The translations under genes and the position numbers were made by a program. From Nematopogon swammerdamellus (Eukaryota > Arthropoda > Insecta > Lepidoptera > Adelidae): a stretch of 64,000 nt of DNA. The notes beneath the pieces were generated by a model that had not been told where the DNA came from, made no database searches, and saw only the letters and a program-made list of their open reading frames with translations. Of this stretch, positions 10,463 through 20,972 are shown piece after piece; within the stretch, counting starts at the first letter, position 1; each line of letters opens with the position of its first letter. Location of the stretch: positions 18,987,566 through 19,051,565 of the forward strand of contig OX336340.1 in the NCBI GenBank assembly GCA_946902875.1, in the 5' to 3' direction.

Positions 10463-10804
10463 AAAAAACCGGCCAAGTGCGAGTCGGAATCGCGCACCGA
10501 GGGTAATCGCCACGTAATTGATCGATATTTGTTTAGTTTCCACTATAATCACACAAAGTTTGACGCTTGTCCGTTTACCGTTTTTACGATAGAGCAAAAA
10601 CAAAAAACGTTATAAAAATTACGTTTCTTGTATGGGTACCCCTTGAGTTTTTATTAATAATTTGTTAGGATATCCTCCATAATAACACTTATTCTGTGAA
10701 AGTTTCAAAAGATACAGCCCTTTAAAGGTAGGACAGACAGACAGACAGACGGGCAGACGATGTATGCTTAGTAGTAGGGTCCCGTATGGATACGGAACCC
10801 TAAC
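10463..10804 (+). repeat. family D copy
   Basis: AACCGGCCAAGTGCGAGTCG and GCGCACCGAGGGT at the start; TTAAAGGTAGGACAGACAGA and GGTCCCGTATGGATACGGAA at the end. Internally shortened compared with 6131-6538. Confidence 0.82.
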
Positions 10805-11089
10805 AAGTGCACAAAAAAGAAATGACAAATATATGTCCTAAACCTGTTCAAAGTATCTCTTTTAAAATTAAAATTACTTTGTTATAAATTTTTAAAATGT
10901 GAATTTACGTGTAACTCTTACTCTAAAATGTAATTTTGTCTAGCAAAAACGATTTCATTACGCTTTCTAAATTTATCGTTGGAAAAAAAGTGCGGAGGGT
11001 TCCGCACCCATTCTCATCTTGGACACATAAAGAATGCGTGCACGATCGTTGCCCCGCCCGTTTCGCTGTCCCTAATTCTAAATAATTTT
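10805..11089. other. low-copy AT-rich DNA
   Basis: Nothing recognised. Confidence 0.4.
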
Positions 11090-11090
11090 A

Positions 11091-11427
11091 CATACATACA
11101 TACATATCACACACGCTGAATCCCGACAATCGGGGTAAGCAGAGCAATCGGTGTTGTGCTGCAAAAACTCTGCTAAATTACAGCACAACACCGACCACCA
11201 CGTTTCGCAAAGTATTCGAACAAGACATCGATCGATCAAGCAGCAAGTAAGGCACGAAGAACCACCTGCTGCATGACTTGGTGGAAGTACCGTGCCAAGG
11301 TGAGAGGTTGCGAGCCTGTCGCCCTTTAGCACGGTATCTTGTCCTTATACCTTAGTCGCCTTTTACGACATGCACGGGGAGAGATGCAGTGGGGCTATTC
11401 TTTTTAAGTAGCGGCCCCACACAGTAC
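11091..11427 (-). mobile_element. SINE-B copy, full length
   Basis: On minus it runs from the TACTGTGTGGGGCCGCTAC head and GTCGTAAAAGGCGACTAAGG module through the B body to CACACGCTGAAT-type 3' sequence and a TATG tail (CATACATACATACATA at 11090-11106 on plus). It includes the paired GTGTTGTGCTGC/CAGCACAACACC arms. This is the best copy for defining the family. Confidence 0.88.
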
Positions 11428-11824
11428 GTTAATAATTTTCTAAATCTCTAAAATAACTTAGAGAGCGATTTGCTGTGCGAAAGCTCAAAATGCACTATAC
11501 CGTCGTCGTCGCCCCCACATTTCCACAACTGGAAAATGACGTTGAATCCTTTATTCACCCTATCAATGAATAAATGTTATTTCACCCAAATATCGCTAAA
11601 TTATGTTGGTATCAAATGAAAACAGTGATACCAAAGGTCGAATAGTCCGTTTAATTTCACTAGGCACCGATTCAGTTAGGCCCGTGCAGAATTGTAGCGA
11701 AATTATTGAATTTCGGGTATACGGTCCGATTGACTCTGCAATATTCGGTTATTTGGCACGCACGGGTATTTATGCCAAATAATCGTTATTCGCTTGTTCA
11801 ACGAACTCTTTCCTTACGTAAATA
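11428..11824. other. low-copy DNA
   Basis: No repeat recognised. Nothing coding. Confidence 0.4.
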
Positions 11825-12200
11825 CTGGCTTTTGCCTGCGGCTTCGCTTACGTGAAATTCGTATTTAAAAAGAAGAAAGAGAGTAAGCCCGCTACCGTAC
11901 CTTTACTTTGACACGCGTAACATTTCGTTTTGTATGGGAGCCACATCTTAGCGTAACCGGAACTGCATTTTATTTAGCCTATCCTGTGTCTCGTATAGGT
12001 AAGTATAAGGAAGTTTAATCGAATTGGGATGATCGGTTTAAGAGTTATGGAGGAACATACGTACAGAAAAGATTTCTAAAAATCTTCGATTTAGTTTTAG
12101 TATCATACATAGAGTCTACCACAGAGTCTACAAACTCAGTATCTCATAAAACCATGACCATCCCTTACAGATGTATTATTAGTATTGATTGATTGATTTA
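11825..12200 (+). repeat. family F repeat
   Basis: Starts GGCTTTTGCCTGCGGCTTCG and continues GTGAAATTCGTATTTAAA, GGGAGCCACATCTTAGCGTA, AGTTATGGAGGAACATACGT and TTTTAGTATCATACATAGAG, ending ATTATTAGTATTGATT. Same order as at 51457-51830 and, reversed, at 20973-21357. Confidence 0.78.
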
Positions 12201-12489
12201 AGCCATTTCTGTTTTAGTATTTTGGTTCAATGTTGTTAAAGTTATTACTACAATATGTGGGAACTTTTTTGATTAATGCTTAAAATAATAATATTAAGTA
12301 CCTATTCCTTAGTATGCTATTTCCTGATGCTAAGTACGTAATGATAAGTAAGTTATGCTAAGTACTTAATGCTATTTCCTAGGTATGTTTATAAGTCTGT
12401 GTATTTCACAAATAAAACAATAAAATGTATTTAAAATTCATGTCTTATCCGTGCTACTACCTGCATTCCTTCATTTACATATTTTACAA
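12201..12489. other. AT-rich DNA with short local repeats
   Basis: TGCTAAGTAC-type words recur three times between 12290 and 12370. Otherwise nothing recognised. Confidence 0.35.
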
Positions 12490-12620
12490 ACCTAAAGATT
12501 GGGTATAAGAAATTTCTTCAAGGGATAAGACCGCCTTTTCACCTCATGTACCTACCTGTTATTTTTCTTGAAAAATATTTGTGGAGCAAATGAAGAATTT
12601 TCTATCTATATATCTAACTA
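12490..12620 (+). repeat. family M: LINE 3' tail
   Basis: AAGAAATTTCTTCAAGGGAT, AAGACCGCCTTTTCACCTCA and GTGGAGCAAATGAAG follow the family-M order. The AATAAAG signal has decayed. Confidence 0.6.
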
Positions 12621-12761
12621 AGGTATATTTAACGCCAGCAGAGTCGCGGACCCAACTAGTAATAATTAATAGTATGTAGTTAACTAATTAACTAATCTTA
12701 CTATTTTCATTTTTCATCAGTACAATTTGTACCTGCTAAACTGTTTAATATTGAGTAAAAC

Positions 12762-12802
12762 CAAAGAGTTTGTAAGCGCAGCGACGTAATACAAACTCTT
12801 TG
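12762..12802. mobile_element. family J 41-bp palindrome with 8-bp TSD
   Basis: CAAAGAGTTTGTA...TACAAACTCTTTG flanks the core AGCGCAGCGACGTAA. AGTAAAAC is repeated exactly on both sides (12754-12761 and 12803-12810). A second copy is at 35095-35139. Confidence 0.75.
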
Positions 12803-12810
12803 AGTAAAAC

Positions 12811-13205
12811 ATTGATCGTGTGAATTCCATAAAGATGTACTGGTGACATTCATTATTGTTACAGCAGTGGAGTCGTCTGTAGTATTGTCAGTAATACTGG
12901 CAGTAATTGTGCATGTAAAGCCCGTGTTAAGAGTAACCGTCGTCGCTTACTGCATAGGGCAATATTTCCGAAGAAAATAAGAGGATTGATAAATCGCTCT
13001 TATACAGTTAACTACACCACGGGCCCTCCCATATTGCTATTATGGTTAGTCAAGTCAATGCACTTATCTTATAACATGTTAGTAGACGCCACGGGAGGTA
13101 TGGATGGGTAATCTTTCAACACTAATATGGCGCGAAAATAAGATAATCTGAACTCAACGAAGCGCGGGCGAACGGGTTACGCACCATAAGTCAATTTAAT
13201 ACATT
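12811..13205. other. low-copy DNA
   Basis: No feature recognised. Confidence 0.4.
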
Positions 13206-13370
13206 TGTTTTATGGAATCTGCCGTGGTGGACTACAACACCATCATCGGTGTCAGACCAATACACCTTGATCGTGACGAACCTAGGTGCCCTGTTAATGC
13301 TTACCTTTGATTGTGCCTGCTAAACTAAACTGGACTGGATACACTGTTTAATCAATACACAACAAATTGA
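13206..13370 (-). mobile_element. old SINE-A 3' fragment
   Basis: TTTATGGAATCTGCCGTGGT, CATCATCGGTGTCAG, CCTAGGTGCCCTGTTAATGC and CTAAACTGGACTGGA follow the SINE-A 3' half with many substitutions. Confidence 0.65.
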
Positions 13371-14621
13371 AAAACACTAAATGCGACGGTTAGTGTTTCA
13401 GCCCTAAGTCCGACGAATGGATTATTAATTTGATCGGTGGTTACTGATGAAAGTGTCGACAACAACTAAATTGTTTTGTATGATTTAAATTGTTTTGTAA
13501 CAATTCGCGAGGCAAACTTCGACCGATAAGTGGTGATACTAGACGTTTATTCTTGTTATAATTTTATTGTCTAAGAAAAATGTTCTAAAATTGTAATTAA
13601 TATTTTCAAAACTTCTACCATAACAATGCTAAATTATATCTAACAAAACGCAAAATCTGTAACGATGCGCCGTCGATTCTGTTTTCGCTATATACTCGTA
13701 TTCTATAAATAGTTCGATTGAATCAACTCACACGGGGTTTTCACTGACGCTTCCTGGCACATCTTAAGATGGTTATAGGCCATTTTGCCGCGAAGCCAAG
13801 CCGCCGAAACAGCTAGCAATTAATAATATAATGTTAAGAATTACACAAACTATTCTTATATTGGTTTTTAAATTACCGTGGTTGTTAGACATTATTTCAA
13901 ATCAAACAGCTTTACTCACAGTTTCACTCCGAGCCATGTGGCTCAAAGTTTCGGGCCAAGCGTATGGCCCATCTTCATGGAGCACTCTGCCTTGTGCTAT
14001 TCACAAGACAAACTATTCTTGTTCGCCTGCATGTACTTCTCCCACATCCCAAAGGTTTGTTAGAATAGAATGCCTCGCGGCATTAAGCTCGCCTGTTGTG
14101 CCTAATTTGTGTTAATTGGTGTGCAATAAATAATATATACATACATAAATACAAGAATATTCGTACAATATTTAAAAGAAAAGCGATCTTTCGCATTGAT
14201 CCCGTTCATCGCTGCAAGTTTCGCATAATGCGACACGATTCATAGCGCCAATAAGTGTCGCTTCAGCATTAACCGTTTCTTACCCTTCTTCATATCTATG
14301 TTACAACCATTAGTTTTTATGACTAGATTAAGTCTGTCTCTTTGTCAATGTACTTTTATTGTTCATTAAAGTATATTATTTTCCACGATTTCAATTAATG
14401 AAATGAAACGTTTATTTGTCACCATTTCAGATTTCAATTTGCAATGAACTTAATCCTTCACTAATGTTGGCGACACATTGGGTCCAAATAGGCCCAACTC
14501 GGCGTGTGCAATAGACAACGTATTGCGCTGACTTTCAGTTGAACCCAATTTTTCCGAGAAACACGAGTACATTTAGGTACATATATTTATTTACTATTTG
14601 TACTTACAGGCTAGATATACA
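13371..14621. other. low-copy DNA
   Basis: About 1.2 kb with no repeat or coding sequence that I recognise. Overlapping frames at 13831-14115 are not protein-like in composition. Confidence 0.4.
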
Positions 14622-14702
14622 TACATACCACACGCTGTATGCCGACAATCGGGGTAAGCAGAATAATCGGTGTTGTGCTGCAACTGCAGTACAGTACCGA
14701 GG
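14622..14702 (-). mobile_element. SINE-B 3' fragment
   Basis: CATACATACCACACGCTGTA, CCGACAATCGGGGTAAGCAG and CGGTGTTGTGCTGC, then a break into unrelated sequence. Confidence 0.75.
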
Positions 14703-14887
14703 CTAACGAGTATTCCGGTGTTTCCGCTTGTATAACTTTGAAAACGAGACAATGCTAAATGAAAAGCTCGCCATTTTAAATATTCCTTATTCATTAATAA
14801 TAATAACAATGCACTTTTGTTTCACAACTTTTTTTTGCAACTGAATGTGTGGAAAGTTCTGGCTTAATGTCTTAGGCAAATTCCTCC

Positions 14888-15085
14888 AGTCAACCCAGTG
14901 GACCTAAATTTTTACATGAAATCCGAACCATGGAGCAGTGGGTGAAGGTATGCACGTAATTTTTTTCAAATAAAAAAAACTCATTGGTACACGCCGCCCG
15001 GTTGGCTTCGAACCTCGGACCTCTCGCAACAGAAGCCGACGACGCGACGCCCCAGACCACTCGGCCACCCGCCGCTTCATTGAGG
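14888..15085 (-). mobile_element. SINE-C copy with clear tRNA-like head
   Basis: On minus the head (15001-15075) has an A-box GGTGGCCGAGTGGTCTGG and a B-box GGTTCGAAGCC about 45 nt downstream, as in a type-II tRNA-derived pol III promoter. The GAGAGGTCCGAGG link and ATGAGTTTTTTTTATTTGA-type junction match the copies at 39854 and 61613. The 3' body is truncated here. Confidence 0.82.
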
Positions 15086-15352
15086 TAAGCCGTAATGTGT
15101 GTGTACGCCGCGAAATATTCAAACATAAACTGTTGACTTTTTTCTTCAAAATATTATAAAGATAGTAAGACTACCACTGACTGATAATACTGAAGATCGG
15201 GCAAAAACTAAATATTTATGCACTTGAGCTGTCAAATAGCTCACTTTTTATCATATTCAAATATTCAAATATGTGCAATGATTGTCAAAATTTTCTAGCA
15301 TCTTATGATGCCAATTAAAATATCTACCATTGTAGGTAGGTGATGTAACTGT
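15086..15352. other. low-copy DNA
   Basis: No feature recognised. Confidence 0.4.
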
Positions 15353-15681
15353 TTGTTTTTTTTATTTTATGGAAACTGACTCGGTTGGCTACATCACCTA
15401 CCACATCTGTGATGTCAGCCCATAACAGCGGGTGAACTTGGTGCCACGTCAGTGCTTCCCTTCGGTCGTGCCGGCTACACTGAACTGGGCGGAAAACACA
15501 AACTATTTATATAGCCGTTTCGACCGACCTTTCATTCAGTGCGGTGGTACCAAACCGGGCGGGTCAAACCCTGCCACCTAATAATATAAGAAGGGCGTCA
15601 TATCCCTTAGTCGCCTTTTACGACATACACGGGGAGAGAGTCAGTGGGGCTATTTTTTTAAAGTACCGGCCCCACACGGTA
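15353..15681 (-). mobile_element. SINE-A copy with GTCGTAAAAGG head
   Basis: T-rich tail then ATGGAAACTGACTCGGTTGG. The body carries GGTCGTGCCGGCTACACTGA and CATTCAGTGCGGTGGTACC. It ends CTTAGTCGCCTTTTACGACA...CCCCACACGGTA. Confidence 0.87.
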
Positions 15682-15765
15682 TAAATTTTAATGTGTGTGT
15701 AATGTACTAACTAGCCAATTCAATTGCCAATCAACTTAAGTTGATTTATCGACATGAAATGAAAG

Positions 15766-15861
15766 GAAGCACTGACATGGCACCTAGTTCACTCGGTGTT
15801 ATGGGCTGACATCACGGATGTTGTAAATTGGTCAACCTTGTCAGTTTCCATTAAAAAAAAT
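15766..15861 (+). mobile_element. SINE-A 3' fragment
   Basis: GAAGCACTGACATGGCACCT, GTTATGGGCTGACATCACGG and TTGTCAGTTTCCATTAAAAA give only the last ~95 bp and the A-tail, in the opposite orientation to its neighbour at 15353. Confidence 0.82.
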
Positions 15862-15880
15862 GCAAAGTGAATAGTTTAAT

Positions 15881-15959
15881 ACACATACATACATAACTCA
15901 CGCTTTTGTATCCCGACAATCAGGGTAAGCAGAGTAAACGGTGTTGTGCTATAAGTTCA

Positions 15960-15991
<32 letters not shown>

Positions 15992-16653
15992 CATCACGCC
16001 TGCCTGCCTCCCAGTGGGGCAGGCAAAGACAACGGACCCAACCCAACCCAACCCCCACGCGCCACGATCCTGACACACTTTTGCCGCCTCTTCCATTCTC
16101 ATAATGTTCTTCATACATGCTCGTCGGTTACGGGTACTACGCACCTGACCCTTTTCGAGCACATGCCCGATCTGGTCCAGGTACGTGCGTCTAGGGCGAC
16201 CCTACCCGACTCTTCCACTAACATTCGCTCCATAGATTTCTTTCATTAGTCTCCTATCATCCATTCTACAGACACACATACTCCTCCTATTCCACACATA
16301 CTCCTCTCAACGCGCGCATTTCGACATCATTTATGCTGCTCTCATGCTTCGCCTGCCATACCCAACTTTCACTCCCATAAGTACTCTGGTAAATTAAAGC
16401 ACAACACCGACCACCACGTTTAGCACAGTATACGGACAAGATAACTATCAAGCAGCAAGTGAGGCACGAAGACCCACCTACTGCATGACAAGGTGGAAGG
16501 ACCGCGCCAAGGTGAGAGGTGGCTAGCCTTTCGCCCTTTAGCGCGACATCTTGTCCTTATCCCCTAGTCGCCTTTTACGACATGCACGGGGAGATATGCA
16601 GTGGGCCTATTCTTTTTAAGTACCGGCCCCACACGGTACGGTACGGTACGGTA
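15881..16653 (-). mobile_element. SINE-B copy split by a nested LINE
   Basis: The left part (15881-15956) carries the 3' portion with CATACATACATA tail, ATCAGGGTAAGCAGAGTAAA and GGTGTTGTGCTATAAGT. The right part (16377-16637) resumes with ATAAGTACTCTGGTAAATTA and runs to GGCCCCACACGGTA. A short GGTAC pentamer run extends the end to 16653. The interruption is the LINE at 15957-16376. Confidence 0.85.
15957..16376 (-). mobile_element. 5'-truncated LINE with TATG tail
   Basis: A 420-bp insertion flanked by ATAAGT (15951-15956 and 16377-16382). On minus it encodes the degraded C-terminal part of a non-LTR ORF2, including a VLEKGQVRSTRNRRACMKNI-like stretch and MRMEEAAKVCQDRG. It ends in TATG repeats (plus strand CATACATACATA at 15958-15986) instead of poly(A). 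The upstream part has stops and frame breaks. The clade is not assigned. Confidence 0.78.
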
Positions 16654-17264
16654 GTTTAATTGTTTTATTTATTCAGACATAAAAACATTTGCTTATTTCA
16701 TTGATCGCGCATGATATCAGTATTATTATATTTTAACAGTTAGTGTTCTTTAGTCACACTAAAACATTTTTCATCCATCTATTATCTATTTTTATTACTT
16801 TTGTAATGAATATTGCCACGTTGATTTCCCTAATACCACGCATATACATTGAGACAATTTTGTTCTAAATTCTGTATCAAACGGAGGAAAGTTTAAATTT
16901 GTACTTGTGTCAGTGTGTGAAGCCGCCGCACGCGGGCAACAGTCGCCTGTATTTATTAGCATGACCGACAGATAGACAGGCAGACGATTATTTAAGAACC
17001 AGATAACGCGCGCCACATGTTGCCCGAATTTCAATGCCAATGCTATCTGAGTGCCTGACGCGAGCGCGTTCGATATTCGAAAAGAAAATCGAGTGGTTCT
17101 ATTTAGATGTTACTCTATTTATAATTTGAAAGGCACTCATGTTTAAAAACAAATTATCGATTTGAATTTATAGGTAGAATCGCTTGGAGTTTATTTTCAA
17201 CATAAACAACAAGGCGAACAATTCCAAAGTGTTTAAATTCTGACAATTTTAGACAGCATAGAAT
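16654..17264. other. low-copy DNA
   Basis: No recognised repeat or gene. Confidence 0.4.
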
Positions 17265-17385
17265 AGAAATATAATTTTATTGCAAATCATTTATTGAACA
17301 TGCCACAGCAAGAATTATGGGAATGTGGAAAGGCGGACTTATCGCTTTAAGCGATTTCTTCAAGTGATCTTTTCCAACTGTAATT
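17265..17385 (-). repeat. family M: LINE 3' tail, minus
   Basis: On minus: AAGATCACTTGAAGAAATCG, GCGATAAGTCCGCCTTTCC, then CAATAAATG and CAATAAAATTATATTTC. Same order as 7520 and 28225. Confidence 0.6.
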
Positions 17386-17466
17386 TACTAGGTACGTAGC
17401 TGTTCCCGCGGCTTTATTTCGCGGCAAATTATCGCCGTCGCTTTATTTATTTTGACATTCCATATA

Positions 17467-17697
17467 CACGGTGTTGCAGTTGCCCCCGTAATATTTTTAA
17501 CTGACATAAGGGGGTTATTCTATATGTGAAACTAAACAACTTCTGTGGCGAAAAAAATGTTTTTGAAACAAACTCAATTTGTATGGAGAAAAACTTTTTT
17601 TTTTCTTCAAATTAAAAAGTCGTACAACAAAAGTTGTTCTATTTCACGTACAGAATCACTCCCTTTCGGGTTTTACGGTTGGGGTTGCAACACCGTG
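17467..17697. mobile_element. family K TIR element, 231 bp
   Basis: The ends are CACGGTGTTGCAGTTGCCCC and its partner ending GGGTTGCAACACCGTG, with TA on each side (17465-17466, 17698-17699). Inner inverted matches include AGGGGGTTATTCTATATGTG against CACGTACAGAATCACTCCCT. A second copy is at 57609-57880. Non-autonomous; the TA duplication suits a Tc1/mariner-type or related transposase. Confidence 0.82.
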
Positions 17698-17699
17698 TA

Positions 17700-18485
17700 T
17701 ATTTATAAATATTATAAAATTGTATGTCCCTAAGTAGTTTAAAGTTTTAGTTTTAGATTAATTTTGCTTCACTGTAATGTAATTTATTTTACTAATTTGT
17801 CTCATGTACTATGTAAGTATTTAACGTTGTTTCGAAGTGTGTTAGTTATGTTTAGTATGTGACATAGCAGTTGCAGATTATTTATGTTTGAAATAAATCT
17901 GAACTGACACTTTAATACGCAGTAAGACGATGTAAAAGTAGGCTAGAATTTGTAAACAAATATGCTATGAAACCTTTTTTAAAGCAGCATGAAAAACGGC
18001 GAAGAATTTCGGAAATGCGGAAGAATATAAAAACGTAATCTGCGCACAGGTTAGGGCCCTATAATTTGTACGTCAAAGTGTATTAATACTCAACACTTTT
18101 GTGCGCCAAATTAGCGGTGAAACTGATTTAATGTACCATTAAGTATTATTCGAGAAGTTGGTTTTATGCAGCACTTTATTTTTACGGTTACGACAGTATT
18201 CACATTATCAAACGCCTCCGGATATTTTTTTTTTTGGTTTTATGTTTATTTTTATTAAAGGTTTCGAGAAAAAGTTCAATGCTAATAATAGTAGATACAC
18301 TTTCGGCGTTCATTATATCTAATAAAGAAATTTTAGCTTTTTATCGTCACTTTTGCTTACGATTAAAGTTTACACATTTTATATAATTTTTATTACTATT
18401 GAAGTCAGGTTGTAAAAGTCGCGTCGTGTGTCCAACAAGATTTCTAACTTGGACCAGTAAAGACGACTTTCAGTAGTATAATATA
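17700..18485. other. AT-rich DNA, one LINE-like tail
   Basis: GTTGCAGATTATTTATGTTT followed by GAAATAAATCTGAAC at about 17870-17903 looks like a non-LTR 3' end. Otherwise nothing recognised. Confidence 0.35.
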
Positions 18486-18712
18486 CAAGCTGTGCCCGCG
18501 GCTCCGCCCGCTCTCATATTTCACTTCACTGCTAACCTCATAAGCCATTTAGCGTGATAGTAAGTAGCCTATAGTTGATGGGAAGAATCAAGCTATCCGT
18601 AGAATTTTGTTTTATTAAAATCGGTTCAGTGGTTCTCGAGTTATAAGCGGACAGACAGACAGACAGACAGAAAGCAGACGTTGGATTTTATTATAGGTAA
18701 GGAAGGATAAGG
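18486..18712 (+). repeat. family G repeat
   Basis: AAGCTGTGCCCGCGGCTCCG, CATAAGCCATTTAGCGTGAT, AGTTGATGGGAAGAATCAAG, GGTTCTCGAGTTATAAGCGG, then ACAGACAGACAGACAG and AAAGCAGACGTTGGATTTTA. It is the non-expanded counterpart of the microsatellite-bearing copy at 33635. Confidence 0.82.
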
Positions 18713-18817
18713 ATATATAATATATTTGATTTTTTTTAAAGAAATATAATATGTATATATTTTTATCTCCACGAATATTCTTTTTTCTTATAATTGTGTT
18801 TTTATTTTATTTAGTAC

Positions 18818-18900
18818 TAGCTTTTGCCCGCGGCTTCGCTCGCGTGAAATTCGTATTTCAAAGAAGAAAGTAAGTAAAGTATTCTCATAAGCTACTATGC
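18818..18900 (+). repeat. family F 5' fragment
   Basis: TAGCTTTTGCCCGCGGCTTC, GCTCGCGTGAAATTCGTATT and CAAAGAAGAAAGTAAG. The 3' half is missing. Confidence 0.65.
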
Positions 18901-19025
18901 TTATACCTACTGGTCCATGCTGAAGACCGACCGTGACAACGGATCGCAGATAGAGCATTGAACATTCTAAGAAAAAATATTATGAGAAATTTACGTTACG
19001 TTACAAGTTATGCCATCCATTTGAA

Positions 19026-19380
19026 TAAAAAAATCGGTCAAGTGCGAGGTTTACTCGCGCACGGAGGGTTCCGTAGATCCGCTATACGATACCTGTCAAA
19101 AAACTAAATAAAAATAAATACCTGTGGTGCCATCTATTATTAAGTAGCGTAAATAAACGATTCTTAGCACGTTTTTTGTATGGGACCCTCTTACTTTTTA
19201 CTTTTTGCTTTTTTATTTTCTGATGGTACATTCGCCATAATAACACATATTCTGTGAACATTTCAACCGGCTACCTATTGCGGTTCAAACGATACAGCCC
19301 CAGGACGGATGGACGGACAGACAGACAGACGGCGTAAGCTTAGTAATTATAGGCTTCCGTATGGATACGGAATCATAAAA
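19026..19380 (+). repeat. family D copy
   Basis: AAAATCGGTCAAGTGCGAGG start, GGAGGGTTCCGTAGATCC, TAACACATATTCTGTGAACA, ACAGACAGACAGACGGCG and end TATGGATACGGAATCATAAAA. Confidence 0.8.
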
Positions 19381-19875
19381 AACAATGTCGTCTCGGTCCT
19401 TTTGATACGAGTCATAAACAGGAAATTCCTCCGGCTGCAGGCTCCCTATCTGTTTATGATAACCATTACAACTTCGCTTATACATCCTTGCATGTGAATA
19501 AGTTCATCTGCTTGCATAATTTGTTTAAATTGTTTATAATTTGAGTTGTACTAGAAAACACGAATTTTACTTCCAACAAAGGGGCTGATCATTTCGGAGG
19601 GTAATGGAAAGTAATTTTCTTTAACTCCTCTCTAGCTTTTAAATTGCAAGAGGGCGGAAAATGCCTTTACATTAAGGCAACTCCTCAAGATAGCTGTAAC
19701 ATGTTTATTTTGGTTTCAAAGCTATGAAAATAAATAAAAAGCCAATGTGGCATTAATCTAGCTTGCAGTATTGTTCGTAATTTTTATTTCCAGTAAAATT
19801 TTAAGCCAAAATTAAAATTAGTTTCAAAGGCCAAATTTCAACTTATTTCCTCCAGTAGTTTCGAAGAAAATAATC
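19381..19875. other. low-copy DNA
   Basis: No feature recognised. The open frames on both strands around 19285-19497 are extensions across the D-copy end. Confidence 0.4.
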
Positions 19876-19948
19876 TGTGACAGACAGACAAGAGTGATCC
19901 TATTTAAGGGTTCTTTTTTCCTATTTTACGGTACGGAACCCTAAAAAC
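19876..19948 (+). repeat. family D-like 3' end
   Basis: TGTGACAGACAGACAAG, AAGGGTTCTTTTTTCCTATT and TTACGGTACGGAACCCTAAA. Confidence 0.55.
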
Positions 19949-19984
19949 AGCAAAAATAAAAATACACATTTTTTCTTAAGTAAA

Positions 19985-20125
19985 CCAGCATGGGTGGCTG
20001 TGCCGAGAGACCAATGGTGCAGTCGACAGAGCCAAAATCACCTCACCTCGCGAAGCCACGCTCAGTCAGGTGCCATGCCAGCAGATGTGCGGACAGTTGC
20101 TAGGCTGTCTAGCCCGTTAATACGA
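19985..20125 (-). mobile_element. SINE-C-like 3' fragment
   Basis: Plus-strand CAGCATGGGTGGCTGTGCCG, CCAATGGTGCAGTCGACAGA and CAGGTGCCATGCCAGCAG parallel the 3' part of the SINE-C copy at 39854. A shorter relative is at 48458. Confidence 0.5.
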
Positions 20126-20199
20126 CGCTTGAAGACACCCAGGTTAAAGGATTCAGGAAATACACACATATTCCGGAGAGACATTTCAAAGAATTAAAA

Positions 20200-20600
20200 A
20201 AATAAAACGCCACGAGCACAGTTAAATATAAATATAATTTACTGTGCCACGAGCGGCTTCCCTAATCTCCACTTCTCTATAATTCAGCTGAAATCCACAT
20301 AAAATTTTCCTTGCGACACATCGAAACGCATGATCGCTGCGGCGGACTCCACGTGTCGTGACGTGACCGCGTGGGCTCGACGGTAAGCGCCAAGCGCAAT
20401 CTCCACTAAGCCCTTTCTCGTATTTTCCTGCGTGGAAAACTTCCCGAAAGCTCAAAAGCCGGTCCGTGGCGATTGTTCGCTCACTATTGAAAGATGGCGG
20501 CCGCCAATATCGTTCTGCCTCGATTATTGCTGATGGGCGCCTCGCCACGCCTCGCTTCGTCGCACAAATATATACGAACGCAATTCAAAGAGAGATTTTA
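20200..20600. other. GC-rich low-copy block with AAGATGGCGGC
   Basis: Noticeably richer in G+C and CpG than its flanks. AAGATGGCGGC at 20491-20501 equals the extended YY1/Pho-type motif as I remember it. The ATG inside it (20494) opens a 46-codon plus-strand frame with a hydrophobic start (MAAANIVLPRLLLMGA). A 108-residue minus frame overlaps it. This could be a host promoter and 5' exon, but no protein family is recognised. Confidence 0.3.
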
Positions 20601-20972
20601 TTGTTTATTTACTTTCTTGAAGTTGTTTAAAAATTAATCGGTATATGTGATCTTGATGTAAAAGCTTATTTATTAATCATCATCAAAAGAGTATTAATTA
20701 ATCAACCAAAAAATGAAGATACAATAAAAATTAAACTAATTATCTAAGCTAAACTAATATAAAATATAACTAAGTTAAAAACTAAAATTAACCTAAAATT
20801 AAAACTAACCTAAAAAATATAAAATATTTTCGTCCAGCCCGTCCTCCGTGCCCTTTGATTTTGATCACATGAAACGTTTTAGATAATGAATGCAATATTG
20901 TGAGACGTAGAAGTAGACTGTAAACAATTTTTGTAATATATTTTGTTCTTTAATATACGAGCAGTATAGTAA
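20601..20972. other. AT-rich DNA
   Basis: AACTAAAATTAACCTAAAAT-type low-complexity sequence at 20725-20825. Nothing else. Confidence 0.4.
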
